Assembly: GCF_014837175.1 (NCBI RefSeq)
Contig: NZ_JACYFR010000004.1
Location: forward strand, 1 to 64,000
Source of the DNA: Cellulomonas sp. JH27-2
GTDB lineage: Bacteria > Actinomycetota > Actinomycetes > Actinomycetales > Cellulomonadaceae
Reading direction: 5' to 3'
DNA length: 64,000 nt
Both the position numbers and the translations under genes were made by a program. This document shows positions 44,630-54,353 of the stretch, in pieces. How positions within the stretch are numbered: the stretch's first letter is position 1; every line of letters starts with the position of its first letter. The notes below the pieces were generated by a model, which saw only the letters and a program-made list of their open reading frames with translations, was not told the origin of the DNA and did not search any database.

Positions 44630-45208
44630 TCACCGCAGCCAGGAGTGCTTGCGCACGGCGGGAAGGTTGGCCCACCACTTGCCCAGGCCCCACGTGTCAC
44701 CGGCGAACGTGAGGGCGGCGATGATCAGCACCAGCGCGTAGATGACGTGGTAGTCGATCAGCGGGTTGGTCGAGCCCTGCTGCAAGGGCCACTCGGCCAG
44801 CCACATCATGGCCATGATGAGTGAGCCGGCCACGGCCGAGACGCGCAGGCCGATGCCGAGCATCACCGCCGCGCCCACACCCAGCATGCCGAGCATGAAC
44901 AGCCAGTCGGTCAGCGGGCTGGCCATGTTGGCGAACACGTCCTTGAACGGGCCGATCGCGGCGAACTTCATGAATCCCTGGCTGGGCTGCCCGCCGTCGA
45001 TCCAGGACAGGGTCGGCGAGCCCTCGGTGACGGCGGCGCCCGTGCTGTAGTGCAGTCCGAACGTCTTGTCGAGGAACGCCCACAGGAAGATGAACCCGGT
45101 GGCGAGACGCGCGATCGCCAGGGCGGTGCGGGCGCGGCCCGAGGTGACGATCGCGGGCTCGGTGCGTACAGCGGCGGTGCTGGTCGTGGGATCTGCGAGG
45201 GCGGTCAT
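44630..45208 (-). CDS. DoxX-like integral membrane protein
   Basis: 192 residues, four membrane spans, with RLATGFIFLWAFLDKTFGL in the first and AGDTWGLGKWW near the C-terminus, as in DoxX/thiosulfate-quinone oxidoreductase-like proteins. ATG at 45208 follows GGAGAG by a good distance; the extension to 45313 is shadow. Function in actinobacteria is unclear. The 122 bases to the photolyase gene hold no other feature I can support. Confidence 0.82.
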   Translation of the reverse strand: MTALADPTTSTAAVRTEPAIVTSGRARTALAIARLATGFIFLWAFLDKTFGLHYSTGAAVTEGSPTLSWIDGGQPSQGFMKFAAIGPFKDVFANMASPLTDWLFMLGMLGVGAAVMLGIGLRVSAVAGSLIMAMMWLAEWPLQQGSTNPLIDYHVIYALVLIIAALTFAGDTWGLGKWWANLPAVRKHSWLR

Positions 45209-45330
45209 GATCGGACTCTCCGTGTGAAGGTCGGTCGCCGTGCTCGGCGCCGTAGTCACACTCTCGTCCCGGTGCGAGCGGATGTTCCGGGACGTTCGTC
45301 CCCACTTCTTCACACCGTCTTCACGAGCGC

Positions 45331-46692
45331 TCAGCCGCGTGCCGCGTGGTACGCCTCCAGGGTGGCCTCACGCTCACGGGCGTGGTCGACGATGCGGTCG
45401 GGGTAGTCGGCAGGCGCCTCGAGACCGAGCCGCCACGGTTGGTGCACGGCTCGGCCGGGGATGCCGCGGAGCTCCGGGACCCACCGGCGCACGTACGTGC
45501 CGTCGGGGTCGAACTTCTCGCCCTGCAGCACGGGGTTGAACACGCGGAAGTACGGTGCGGCGTCGCGGCCCGTCCCGGCCACCCACTGCCAGTTCAGCTG
45601 GTTCTGCGGTACGTCGCCGTCGACGAGCCACGCCATGAAGTGGTCCGCGCCGCGCTGCCAACGGATGTGCAGGTCCTTGACCAGGAACGACGCGACCACC
45701 ATGCGCACCCGGTTGTGCATCCAGCCGGTCGCGCGCAGCTGCCGCATGCCCGCATCGACCAGCGGGTAGCCCGTCCGTCCCGTCGCCCACGCCTCGAAGG
45801 CGGCGTCCGCGCCCGGTCCGTCGGCCCACGCGTCGTCCGGCACCACGGCTCGCAGCGAGCGCCTCGTCGCCCCGGGGTGGTGCCACAGCACGTCGGCGTG
45901 GAACTCGCGCCAGGCCAGCTCGGAACGGAACGTCGCCGCAGACGCGCCCCGGTCGTGGGCGAGGTCGGCCAGCAGGGTGCGGGGATGGACCTCGCCGTAC
46001 TTGAGCGGGATCGACATCGACGACGTCCCGTCCACGTCGGGACGGTCACGGTCGGTGCCGTAGTCGCCCAACGCATCGGCGACAAAGGTGTGCCACCGCT
46101 CGCGCGCCGCACGCTCGCCGGCGCGCGGAAGTTCGACGCCCGTGTCCGGGGCGTCGGGCAGTGGGTCGGAGCGGATGCCGGCCCACGGGACCGAACGTGG
46201 GCGGGGGGCCGGCGCCGACCACCCGTGGTCCAACCACGCCCGACGGAACGGGGTGAACACCTGGAACGGCGAGCCCGCGCCCGTCGTCAGCAGACCGGGG
46301 CCGACGGCGTAGGGGGAACCCGTGGGCACGAGCTCGACGCCCGCGTCGTCGAGCGCCGCGCCGACGGCCTCGTCGCGTCGTCGGCCGAATGGCTCGGTGG
46401 CCGCGGTCACGTGCACGGACGACGCGGCGACCTCGCGGGCGAGGTGCGGGACGACCTCCGCCGGGTGACCCCGTCGCACGACGAGGCGGCCGCCCAGCTC
46501 GTCGTCGAGCGCCCGCAGGCTCGCCGCGAGGTACGCCAGCCGCGGGGCGCCTGCAGACGACCACAGGGCGGGGTCGACGACGAAGAGCGCGACCACGTCG
46601 CCCTCGTCGGCCCGCGCCCGCTCCACGGCGGCGACCAGGGCGGGGTTGTCCGCGAGCCGCAGGTCGCGGCGGAACCAGTGCACGCTCGTCAC
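45331..46692 (-). CDS. phrB: deoxyribodipyrimidine photolyase / cryptochrome
   Basis: 453-residue FAD photolyase repairing UV-induced pyrimidine dimers with blue light. The N-terminal antenna domain starts SVHWFRRDLRLADNPAL. The FAD domain contains DAGMRQLRATGWMHNRVRM, LNWQWVAGTGRDAAPYFRVFN-type sequence (split here as NWQWVAGTGRD and PYFRVFNP) and KFDPDGTYVRRWVPEL. Class I bacterial CPD photolyase is the best fit. GTG at 46692 is preceded by TAGCGT 6 bases upstream. Confidence 0.94.
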   Translation of the reverse strand: MTSVHWFRRDLRLADNPALVAAVERARADEGDVVALFVVDPALWSSAGAPRLAYLAASLRALDDELGGRLVVRRGHPAEVVPHLAREVAASSVHVTAATEPFGRRRDEAVGAALDDAGVELVPTGSPYAVGPGLLTTGAGSPFQVFTPFRRAWLDHGWSAPAPRPRSVPWAGIRSDPLPDAPDTGVELPRAGERAARERWHTFVADALGDYGTDRDRPDVDGTSSMSIPLKYGEVHPRTLLADLAHDRGASAATFRSELAWREFHADVLWHHPGATRRSLRAVVPDDAWADGPGADAAFEAWATGRTGYPLVDAGMRQLRATGWMHNRVRMVVASFLVKDLHIRWQRGADHFMAWLVDGDVPQNQLNWQWVAGTGRDAAPYFRVFNPVLQGEKFDPDGTYVRRWVPELRGIPGRAVHQPWRLGLEAPADYPDRIVDHAREREATLEAYHAARG

Positions 46693-46698
46693 CGGGCC

Positions 46699-46704
46699 AC
46701 GCTA
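46699..46704 (-). promoter_or_regulatory. -10 box TAGCGT, leaderless promoter of the photolyase gene
   Basis: On the minus strand TAGCGT ends 6 bases before GTG 46692, so transcription should begin at the start codon. Confidence 0.55.
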
Positions 46705-46783
46705 GGTCCCGTCGGCGTCCGCGGCGACCCGCCGACCTGGGTGGACACTGGCGCACACGGCAGGGACCGGCCACGATGGCCTC

Positions 46784-48370
46784 ATGGCAGACGGGGACGA
46801 ATCGGGCGTCTCGCGCGGCCGGCGACGCGGCGACGGAGCCGACGACGCGGCGGGCGCCGGTGGGCTCACCACGGCCGACGCGCCCGTCGTCCCCCGTGAC
46901 CACGCGTTCTTCGGGCACCCGCTGGGCCTCTTCACGCTGTTCGGCACGGAGCTGTGGGAGCGGTTCAGCTACTACGGCATGCGGGCCATCCTGCTGCTGT
47001 ACCTGACGGACACCGCGGCCAACGGTGGCCTCGGGATCGACGAGACGACCGGGCTGGCGATCTACTCGGCCTACGGCGCGTCGGTCTACCTGGTCTCGGT
47101 GCTCGGGGGCTGGCTCGCCGACCGCATGATCGGCGCGCGGCGCTCGGTCCTGTACGGCGGCGTCGTCATCGCGGCCGGGCACGTCTTCCTCTCGATCCCC
47201 GGCGCGGGCTTCTCGTTCACGGGCATCGTGCTGGTGGCCCTGGGAACCGGTCTGCTCAAACCCAACGTCTCCTCGATGGTGGGGGAGCTGTACTCGCGCG
47301 AGGACCAGCGTCGCGACTCGGCGTTCTCGATCTTCTACATGGGCATCAACATCGGCTCGCTCGCGGCACCGTTCGTGGTGGGCGCGGTGCGCGAGCGCTG
47401 GGGCTACCACGCCGGGTTCGCGGTCGCCGCCGTCGGCATGGCGCTCGCGCTCGTCGTCTTCATCCTGGGGCGCAACCTGCTGGGTACGGCCGGGGTGCGG
47501 CCGCCCAACCCGATGACCGCGGCCGACCGCGGTCCCGTCACGCGCCTGGTGGTCGGGGTCGCCGTCGGCTGCCTCGCCGCGGTCGCGCTCGCGTGGGCGA
47601 TCCAGGGGGACTTCAGCGCGGACACGTTCGTCGACGCGCTGTCCTACATCGCGCTCGCGGCGCCCGTCGCGACGTTCTGGGTCATGTTCCGGTCAGCGAA
47701 GGTGACGGCGCCGGAGCGCTCCCGGCTGCGGGCGTACATCCCCCTGTTCGTCGCGGCGATGCTCTTCTGGATGATCTTCGAGCAGGCCGGCGGCACGTTG
47801 ACCACGTTCGCGGAGGACAGCACCGACCGGACGATCGGTGGCATCACCATCTCCACGGTCTTCTACCAGTCGCTCAACCCGGCGTTCATCATCCTGCTCG
47901 CGCCGGTGTTCGCCTGGATCTGGCTGAAGCTGGACGACCGACCGCCCACCGCGGTCAAGTTCGCCATCGGGCTGACGCTGGTCGCGCTCAGCTTCGTGTT
48001 CCTCGGTGGCGCCGCATGGCAGGCCGGCGACGGGAAGTCCCCGTGGTGGGTGCTCGTCGTCGTCTACCTCGTGCAGACGCTCGGCGAGCTGTGCCTGTCG
48101 CCCGTCGGTCTCGCGGCGACCACGCTGCTGGCGCCCAAGGCCTTCCGCGGGCAGGCGATGGCCCTGTGGTTCCTCGCGACGAGCGCGGGGAACGCGATCA
48201 CGGCCCAGCTGGTGCAGGCCACGGCGGACGTCGGCGACGCCGCGTACTTCGGTGGGATCGGTGTGGTGACGCTCGTCTTCGCGCTCGTGATGTTCGCGCT
48301 CGCCCCCTGGGTGAGCCGGCACATCCGGGAGGGTGCGGAGAGCGGCGGCGACGAGGCGCTCAAGGGCTGA
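46784..48370 (+). CDS. POT-family proton-dependent peptide transporter
   Basis: 528-residue di/tripeptide importer of the major facilitator fold. The ExxERFxYY proton-coupling motif is present as ELWERFSYYGMRA (about 57-69), and the PTR2 segment FSIFYMGINIGSLAAP follows. Fourteen spans are expected. The 40-residue hydrophilic N-terminus is Gly/Asp-rich. CACGAT lies 6 bases before ATG 46784, a likely leaderless promoter, in the 91-bp region divergent from the photolyase gene. Confidence 0.94.
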   Translation: MADGDESGVSRGRRRGDGADDAAGAGGLTTADAPVVPRDHAFFGHPLGLFTLFGTELWERFSYYGMRAILLLYLTDTAANGGLGIDETTGLAIYSAYGASVYLVSVLGGWLADRMIGARRSVLYGGVVIAAGHVFLSIPGAGFSFTGIVLVALGTGLLKPNVSSMVGELYSREDQRRDSAFSIFYMGINIGSLAAPFVVGAVRERWGYHAGFAVAAVGMALALVVFILGRNLLGTAGVRPPNPMTAADRGPVTRLVVGVAVGCLAAVALAWAIQGDFSADTFVDALSYIALAAPVATFWVMFRSAKVTAPERSRLRAYIPLFVAAMLFWMIFEQAGGTLTTFAEDSTDRTIGGITISTVFYQSLNPAFIILLAPVFAWIWLKLDDRPPTAVKFAIGLTLVALSFVFLGGAAWQAGDGKSPWWVLVVVYLVQTLGELCLSPVGLAATTLLAPKAFRGQAMALWFLATSAGNAITAQLVQATADVGDAAYFGGIGVVTLVFALVMFALAPWVSRHIREGAESGGDEALKG

Positions 48371-48406
48371 CGCGCACGTGTGGGTGGCCGGTGCCAGGCT
48401 GGTGCT

Positions 48407-49117
48407 ATGGCCGACCCAGCGCAGAACCTTCGCTCCTCCGTCGTCACCGAGGCCGTTGACGACCGTCACTGGCGGGTGATCCTGCGGCGTCTTCGCGCCA
48501 CGTTCAGCGCGCCGGACTTCGCGACCGGCGCGACGTTCGTGGCGAGGGTTGCGGCGGCCGCGGACGAGGCGAACCACCATCCCGACGTCCTGCTGCGCTG
48601 GGGTCAGGTCACAGTGACGACGCGTAGCCATGACGTCGAGGGCCTCACCCAGCGCGACATCGACCTGGCGCGCGTCGTGTCCGCGATCGCCGACGACCTC
48701 GGGCTCGAGGGTGCGGTGCCGCGCAGCGAGATCCTGGAGATCGCCGTCGACGCGCTCGACATCCCTGCGGTCCGGCCGTTCTGGGCCGCGGTCCTGGGAT
48801 ACGAGGAGGCGACGATCCTGCCGTTCGACGGTGCGCCCGCGGACTCGTCGGCCGACGACTACGTCGAGCTCCGCGACCCTGCGGGCGTGGGCCCCACCGT
48901 GTGGTTCCAGCAGATGGATGCGCCGCGGCCGCAGCGCAACCGCATCCACTTCGACATCGCGGTCCCGCACGACCAGGCGGAGGCCCGGGTCCAGGCGACG
49001 ATCGACGCCGGCGGGCTCCTGGTCAGTGATCGCGAGGCGCCCGCGTTCTGGATCATGGCAGACCCCGAGGGCAACGAGGTCTGCATCTGCACGTGGCAGG
49101 CGCGCGGCTCGAGCTGA
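48407..49117 (+). CDS. pterin-4a-carbinolamine dehydratase fused to a VOC/glyoxalase domain
   Basis: 236 residues in two domains. The first (about 1-100) is a DCoH/PhhB fold with the active-site stretch EANHHPDVLLRWGQVTV and HDVEGLTQRD. The second (about 105-230) is a vicinal-oxygen-chelate domain starting EIAVDALDIPAVRPFWAAVL and ending FWIMADPEGNEVCICTW. The first domain retains the catalytic histidines. A pterin-dependent hydroxylase partner is not nearby. CAGGCT lies 6 bases before ATG 48407. The 179 bases after the stop hold a short GC hairpin but no gene. Confidence 0.87.
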   Translation: MADPAQNLRSSVVTEAVDDRHWRVILRRLRATFSAPDFATGATFVARVAAAADEANHHPDVLLRWGQVTVTTRSHDVEGLTQRDIDLARVVSAIADDLGLEGAVPRSEILEIAVDALDIPAVRPFWAAVLGYEEATILPFDGAPADSSADDYVELRDPAGVGPTVWFQQMDAPRPQRNRIHFDIAVPHDQAEARVQATIDAGGLLVSDREAPAFWIMADPEGNEVCICTWQARGSS

Positions 49118-49296
49118 CGGGCGCAGTGGCCCGTTCACGCCTTGCACCCGAAGTCCTCGGTCCCGTCGTCGGGCTCCTCCATCCCTGCATGGACCACCTT
49201 TCGGACGTCCCCCGCCTGCCAACCTACGCAGACGTAACCTGACCTCCGCCGCTTCAAGCCCCCACGGCGGCATGGGTTTCGTCGAAGGAGTCCGAG

Positions 49297-51159
49297 ATGA
49301 GTCGTCCGCTGCGTTCGCGCACGTCCACCCACGGTCGCAACATGTCCGGCGCTCGTGCGCTGTGGCGCGCCACCGGCATGGGCTCGGAGGACTTCGGCAA
49401 GCCGATCATCGCGATCGCCAACTCCTACACACAGTTCGTGCCCGGTCACGTGCACCTCAAGGACATGGGCGATCTGGTGGCGTCCGCCATCCGTGAGGCC
49501 GGCGGCGTGTCCAAAGAATTCAACACCATCGCGGTCGACGACGGCATCGCGATGGGTCACGCGGGGATGCTCTACTCGCTGCCGAGCCGTGACCTGATCG
49601 CGGACTCCGTCGAGTACATGGTCAACGCGCACTGCGCCGACGCCCTGGTCTGCATCTCCAACTGCGACAAGATCACGCCCGGCATGCTCAACGCGGCGCT
49701 GCGGCTGAACATCCCGGTCGTCTTCGTGTCCGGCGGCCCGATGGAGGCCGGCAAGGCGATCGTCGCCGACGGCGTCGCGTCCACGCCGCTGAACCTCATC
49801 AACGCGATCAACTACGCGGCCGACGACAACGTCACCGACGAGGCGCTGGCCAAGGTCGAGGAGTCGGCCTGCCCGACCTGCGGCTCGTGCTCCGGCATGT
49901 TCACGGCCAACTCGATGAACTGCCTGACCGAGGCGCTCGGCCTGTCGCTGCCGGGCAACGGCTCGACGCTGGCCACGCACGCCGCCCGTCGCGAGCTCTT
50001 CCTGGAGGCCGGCCGCACGATCGTCGACCTGGCCCGCCGGTACTACGACGACGAGGACGACACCGCGGCCCCCCGCGGCATCGCGACGAAGGCCGCGTTC
50101 ACCAACGCCATGGCGCTGGACGTCGCGATGGGCGGGTCGACCAACACGGTCCTGCACATCCTGGCCGCCGCGCAGGAGGGTGAGGTCGACTTCGACCTGT
50201 CCGACATCGAGGGCCTGTCGCGTCGTGTGCCGTGCCTGTCCAAGGTGGCACCCAACCACCCGCGCTTCCACATGGAGGACGTGCACCGAGCGGGCGGCAT
50301 CCCCGCGCTGCTCGGCGAGCTGAACCGGGCCGGTCTGCTGGAGACCGACGTGACGTCGGTGCACACGCCGACGCTGCAGGCGTGGCTCGACGACTGGGAC
50401 GTGCGCGGCGGCAAGGCCACCGACCGGGCGATCGAGCTGTTCCACGCCGCGCCCGGTGGCGTCCGCACCACGCAGGCGTTCTCGACCACCAACCGCTGGG
50501 ACCACCTCGACACGGACGCGGCCGACGGTTGCATCCGCGACGTCGAGCACGCGTACACGGTCGAGGGAGGCCTGGCCGTGCTGCGCGGGAACATCGCCCC
50601 CGACGGTGCCGTCTTCAAGACCGCCGGCGTCGACCCGGATGTCTTCCACTTCGTCGGCCGCGCGCTCGTGTGCGAGTCGCAGGACGAGGCCGTCGAGAAG
50701 ATCCTCACCAAGCAGGTGCAGCCCGGTCACGTGGTGGTCGTGCGGTACGAGGGGCCGGCCGGTGGGCCGGGCATGCAGGAGATGCTCTACCCGACGTCGT
50801 TCATCAAGGGCCGCGGGCTGGGCAAGGTGTGCGCGCTGATCACCGACGGCCGGTTCTCGGGCGGGTCGAGCGGCATCTCGGTGGGGCACGTCTCCCCGGA
50901 GGCTGCGGCCGGCGGGACCATCGGCCTCATCGAGGACGGCGACGAGATCGAGATCGACGTGGACACGCGCCTCATCCGGGTCAACGTGCCCGACGAGGTG
51001 CTCGCCGAGCGCCGCGCCAAGATGGAGGCGTCGGAGAACCCGTGGCAGCCGAAGGACCGTGACCGCGTGGTCTCGCCCGCGCTGCAGGCCTACGCGGCGA
51101 TGGCGACGTCCGCCGACCGCGGTGCCGTCCGCGACGTCTCCCGCATCCGCCGCACCTGA
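49297..51159 (+). CDS. ilvD: dihydroxy-acid dehydratase, long (E. coli-like) form
   Basis: Converts 2,3-dihydroxy-isovalerate and -methylvalerate to the keto acids of valine and isoleucine. 620 residues, like E. coli IlvD. Cluster ligands visible are Cys123 ([10 protein letters not shown]) and Cys198 in [10 protein letters not shown]; the position of the third Cys found in the 2Fe-2S branch reads [10 protein letters not shown], with no Cys. This pattern suggests the oxygen-sensitive 4Fe-4S type. AAGGAG precedes the ATG. A second, shorter ilvD lies 1.4 kb downstream. Confidence 0.95.
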   Translation: MSRPLRSRTSTHGRNMSGARALWRATGMGSEDFGKPIIAIANSYTQFVPGHVHLKDMGDLVASAIREAGGVSKEFNTIAVDDGIAMGHAGMLYSLPSRDLIADSVEYMVNAHCADALVCISNCDKITPGMLNAALRLNIPVVFVSGGPMEAGKAIVADGVASTPLNLINAINYAADDNVTDEALAKVEESACPTCGSCSGMFTANSMNCLTEALGLSLPGNGSTLATHAARRELFLEAGRTIVDLARRYYDDEDDTAAPRGIATKAAFTNAMALDVAMGGSTNTVLHILAAAQEGEVDFDLSDIEGLSRRVPCLSKVAPNHPRFHMEDVHRAGGIPALLGELNRAGLLETDVTSVHTPTLQAWLDDWDVRGGKATDRAIELFHAAPGGVRTTQAFSTTNRWDHLDTDAADGCIRDVEHAYTVEGGLAVLRGNIAPDGAVFKTAGVDPDVFHFVGRALVCESQDEAVEKILTKQVQPGHVVVVRYEGPAGGPGMQEMLYPTSFIKGRGLGKVCALITDGRFSGGSSGISVGHVSPEAAAGGTIGLIEDGDEIEIDVDTRLIRVNVPDEVLAERRAKMEASENPWQPKDRDRVVSPALQAYAAMATSADRGAVRDVSRIRRT

Positions 51160-51173
51160 CGGGTCATACCGGT

Positions 51174-51179
51174 TATACT
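51174..51179 (+). promoter_or_regulatory. -10 box TATACT, leaderless promoter of mazEF
   Basis: TATACT ends 6 bases before GTG 51186. An ACCGGT palindrome (51168-51173) abuts its 5' side and could take part in autoregulation by the toxin-antitoxin complex. Confidence 0.6.
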
Positions 51180-51185
51180 CGACGG

Positions 51186-51440
51186 GTGAAGACGGCGATC
51201 TCAGTCCCTGAACCCACGTACAGCGCTGTCGAGGCGCGCGTCGAGGAGCTCGGCATGAGCAGGTCCGAGTTCTACACGCGGGGTGCAGAACTCTTGCTGG
51301 CTCGCACGGACGCCGCGACCGTGACCGCGAGGATCGACCTGGTCGTCGAGTACGCCGGCGAGCAGGATGCGAGCCACGCTGCGGCAGTCGCCGCGGGGCG
51401 TGCCGTCCTCGTGGACGGTGGAGCGCAGGACGCTTGGTGA
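51186..51440 (+). CDS. mazE: MazE-type antitoxin (ribbon-helix-helix)
   Basis: 84 residues. The N-terminal part, KTAISVPEPTYSAVEARVEELGMSRSEFY, has the strand-helix-helix pattern of ribbon-helix-helix DNA-binding proteins. The C-terminal tail should bind and block the toxin. It overlaps the toxin gene and lies 26 bases after ilvD. As in other type II pairs, the antitoxin and its complex with toxin should repress their own promoter. Confidence 0.87.
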   Translation: MKTAISVPEPTYSAVEARVEELGMSRSEFYTRGAELLLARTDAATVTARIDLVVEYAGEQDASHAAAVAAGRAVLVDGGAQDAW

Positions 51441-51778
51441 TCTCGCGCGGAGACGTGTTCTGGCTCGATCTGGGCGAGCCCGACGGCAGCAGGCCGGCAC
51501 TGCGTCGGCCCGTCGTCGTGATCCAGGCCGATGCCTACAACGCGAGCCGACTCGCGACCACGGTCGTCGCAGTGATGACTTCCAACACGGCACTCGCGGC
51601 GATGCCCGGCAACGTGGTTGTCCCCTCCGGCGCCGCCGGGCTGCCGAAGGACAGCGTCATCAACGTCACAGCACTCGTCACGGTGAACAAGGTCGAGCTC
51701 GTCGAACGAGCAGGGGCATTGCCGGCGCCGTTGGCCCACGAACTGACGCGAGGCCTCACCCTGGTCCTCGGGCCGTGA
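51437..51778 (+). CDS. mazF: MazF-type mRNA interferase toxin
   Basis: 113 residues, type II toxin that cleaves RNA at a short sequence. The conserved start ISRGDVFWLDLG, RRPVVVIQADAYN, VVAVMTSN and LPKDSVINV segments are all there, including the Arg and Thr of the active site. GTG at 51437 (AGGA 6 bases upstream) is preferred over TTG 51434; it overlaps the antitoxin stop (GTGA). No frameshift, so the pair looks functional. Confidence 0.9.
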   Translation: MISRGDVFWLDLGEPDGSRPALRRPVVVIQADAYNASRLATTVVAVMTSNTALAAMPGNVVVPSGAAGLPKDSVINVTALVTVNKVELVERAGALPAPLAHELTRGLTLVLGP

Positions 51779-51790
51779 GCCGTCGAACGG

Positions 51791-52474
51791 TCAGTTGTTC
51801 GACGAGTCGTGGCGGGGGAGGCGGGCGTCGAGCCAGCTGATGAGGTCGCTGGTGCTGCGGGTCTGCATCCAGACCTGCCCGGGGCCGACGAACTCGGCGA
51901 CCAGGCCCTCGCCGCCCAGCAGGGTCGTCTTCCAGCTGTTGCCTGCCTTGCGGATCGCGTACTGCACCGTGCTCTCGAAGGCGACGATGTGCCCGGTGTC
52001 GATGACCATCCGCTCGCCGGGCGCGAGGGTCGTGCCACGGATCGCTCCGTAGGTCGCGATGAGCATGTCGCCCTGGCCCGAGCAGCGCAGCAGGATCAGC
52101 CCGGCCCCGGAGAAGAACCCGCGAGCGCCGCCCCACTGGGAGTCGACCTGGACCGTGGGATCGGAGGCGAGCCAGCCGCCCGACTGGACCAGCAGCTCGT
52201 CGCCCCCGGACAGGTTCACCAGCGCGATGTCGCCGGGGTAGGGCGGGGCGACGCCGACCGAGCCGCCCAGCTGCGACGTGAAGTCGTTGACGAAGAAGCT
52301 CTCGCCGCCGAAGGCGCGCTTGAGGCCGGACATGAAGCCGCCGCGGGTCGATGTCGCGACCGTGACGTCGCCGCGCTGCGTCGCCATCGCGCCCGACTCC
52401 ACGCGGAGGGCGCCGCCCGGAGGAAGCGTCGCCTCGGCGAACGCGAAGGCGCCCTCTTCAATGTGTACCTGCAC
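51791..52474 (-). CDS. AIM24 / TIGR00266-family protein
   Basis: 227 residues, all-beta protein with the family stretches GGALRVESGAMATQRGDV, MSGLKRAFGGESFFVNDFT and a Gly-rich C-terminal half. Members are widespread in bacteria and yeast mitochondria with no settled function. GTG at 52474 follows GAGGAGAG by 5 bases. The gene is convergent with mazF and divergent from the second ilvD. Confidence 0.88.
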   Translation of the reverse strand: MQVHIEEGAFAFAEATLPPGGALRVESGAMATQRGDVTVATSTRGGFMSGLKRAFGGESFFVNDFTSQLGGSVGVAPPYPGDIALVNLSGGDELLVQSGGWLASDPTVQVDSQWGGARGFFSGAGLILLRCSGQGDMLIATYGAIRGTTLAPGERMVIDTGHIVAFESTVQYAIRKAGNSWKTTLLGGEGLVAEFVGPGQVWMQTRSTSDLISWLDARLPRHDSSNN

Positions 52475-52592
52475 GATGCTCTCCTCACGACGACCCGCGG
52501 CCCCTTGCGGCTCGGCCATCATGCCCGGTCGGCGCCCGCGGCGTCGCTCATTCTCGCCGCGCGGTTCCGGGTGCATCCGCGCAGGTCGTCCC

Positions 52593-52598
52593 TAGAGT
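52593..52598 (+). promoter_or_regulatory. -10 box TAGAGT, leaderless promoter of the second ilvD
   Basis: TAGAGT ends 6 bases before ATG 52605; transcription should start at the A of ATG. Confidence 0.6.
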
Positions 52599-52604
52599 GG
52601 GGAC

Positions 52605-54299
52605 ATGAGCACCCCGGACATCAAGCCGCGCTCGCGCCAGGTCACCGACGGGTTGGAGGCGACCGCGTCGCGCGGCATGCTCCGGGCCGTCGGGATGGGC
52701 GACGACGACTTCGCCAAACCCCAGATCGGTGTCGCGAGCTCGTGGAACGAGATCACGCCCTGCAACCTGTCCCTGGACCGGCTGGCCGACGCCGTGAAGG
52801 CCGGCGTGCACGCCGGCGGCGGGTACCCGCTCGAGTTCGGCACGATCTCCGTGTCCGACGGCATCTCGATGGGGCACGAGGGCATGCACTTCTCGCTCGT
52901 CAGCCGCGACGTCATCGCGGACTCGGTGGAGACGGTCATGCAGGCGGAGCGGCTCGACGGCTCCGTGCTGCTGGCCGGCTGCGACAAGAGCCTGCCCGGC
53001 ATGCTCATGGCCGCCGCCCGGCTGGACCTCGCGAGCGTCTTCCTCTACGCCGGTTCCATCGCACCGGGGTGGGTCAAGCTGAGCGACGGCACCGAGAAGA
53101 ACGTGACGATCATCGACGCGTTCGAGGCCGTCGGCGCCTGCGCCCGTGGGCTGATGAGCGAGGACGACCTGGGCCGCATCGAGCGAGCCATCTGTCCCGG
53201 CGAGGGTGCGTGCGGCGGCATGTACACCGCCAACACGATGGCGTCCGTCGCCGAGGCGATGGGCATGTCGCTGCCGGGCTCCGCGGCGCCGCCGTCGGCC
53301 GACCGCCGCCGGGACGCCTTCGCGCACAAGTCCGGCGAGGCCGTCGTCGAGCTGCTGCGCCGGGGCATCACGGCGCGGCAGATCATGACCAAGGAGGCGT
53401 TCGAGAACGCGATCTCCGTGGTCATGGCGTTCGGCGGCTCGACGAACGCCGTGCTGCACCTGCTCGCGATCGCGCACGAGGCCGAGGTGGACCTGACGCT
53501 CGACGACTTCAAGCGCGTCGCCGCACGTGTGCCGCACCTGGGCGACCTCAAGCCTTTCGGCGCCTACGTCATGAACGACATCGACCGCATCGGCGGCGTC
53601 CCCGTGGTGATGAAGGCGCTGCTGGACGCCGGGCTGCTGCACGGCGACTGCCTGACCGTCACCGGCAAGACGATCGCCGAGAACCTGGCCGACGTGAACC
53701 CGCCGGACCCGGACGGCAAGATCCTGCGCGCCCTGGACAACCCCATCCACCACACGGGCGGCATCACGATCCTCGACGGGTCGCTGGCGCCGGAGGGCGC
53801 GGTCGTGAAGAGCGCCGGCTTCGACTCCGACGTCTTCGAGGGCACCGCGCGCGTGTTCGACCGCGAGCGGGCGGCGATGGACGCGCTGGAGGACGGCACG
53901 ATCGTCGCGGGCGACGTCGTCGTCATCCGCTACGAGGGCCCCAAGGGCGGCCCGGGCATGCGCGAGATGCTGGCCATCACCGGGGCGATCAAGGGCGCGG
54001 GCCTGGGCAAGGACGTGCTGCTCCTGACGGACGGCCGGTTCTCCGGCGGGACGACGGGCCTGTGCGTCGGTCACGTCGCGCCGGAGGCCGTCGACGCCGG
54101 GCCCATCGCGTTCATCCGCGACGGCGACCGCGTCCGGCTCGACGTGGCGAACGCGAAGCTGGACCTGCTGGTGGACGCGGCGGAGCTCGAGGCGCGCCGC
54201 GAGGGCTGGGAGCCGCTGCCGCCCACCTACACGCGTGGTGTCCTGGCCAAGTACGCGAAGCTGGTCCAGTCGGCGAGCAAGGGCGCGGTCCTCATCTGA
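52605..54299 (+). CDS. ilvD: dihydroxy-acid dehydratase, short form
   Basis: 564-residue IlvD/Edd-family enzyme. Three conserved cysteines are visible: Cys53 (ITPCNLS), Cys126 ([10 protein letters not shown]) and Cys203 ([12 protein letters not shown]), the pattern of the oxygen-stable 2Fe-2S dihydroxy-acid dehydratases such as those of mycobacteria and plants. It differs strongly from the 620-residue IlvD at 49297, so this is not a recent duplication. It has its own leaderless promoter, so the two may serve different oxygen or growth states. A sugar-acid dehydratase role is less likely from the sequence motifs but not excluded. Confidence 0.92.
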   Translation: MSTPDIKPRSRQVTDGLEATASRGMLRAVGMGDDDFAKPQIGVASSWNEITPCNLSLDRLADAVKAGVHAGGGYPLEFGTISVSDGISMGHEGMHFSLVSRDVIADSVETVMQAERLDGSVLLAGCDKSLPGMLMAAARLDLASVFLYAGSIAPGWVKLSDGTEKNVTIIDAFEAVGACARGLMSEDDLGRIERAICPGEGACGGMYTANTMASVAEAMGMSLPGSAAPPSADRRRDAFAHKSGEAVVELLRRGITARQIMTKEAFENAISVVMAFGGSTNAVLHLLAIAHEAEVDLTLDDFKRVAARVPHLGDLKPFGAYVMNDIDRIGGVPVVMKALLDAGLLHGDCLTVTGKTIAENLADVNPPDPDGKILRALDNPIHHTGGITILDGSLAPEGAVVKSAGFDSDVFEGTARVFDRERAAMDALEDGTIVAGDVVVIRYEGPKGGPGMREMLAITGAIKGAGLGKDVLLLTDGRFSGGTTGLCVGHVAPEAVDAGPIAFIRDGDRVRLDVANAKLDLLVDAAELEARREGWEPLPPTYTRGVLAKYAKLVQSASKGAVLI

Positions 54300-54353
54300 C
54301 CGTTCGGCGGGGACGACAAGACCACGCCTCGGGAGGGTCGCCCGTCGGCGGTC

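Noticed and set aside
49189-49242. 17-codon ORF upstream of the first ilvD as a possible attenuator leader
   Set aside because: The peptide (MDHLSDVPRLPTYADVT) is not enriched for Ile, Leu or Val and no T-tailed terminator follows. The CCGCCG/CGGCGG hairpin nearby is too short and lacks a tail.
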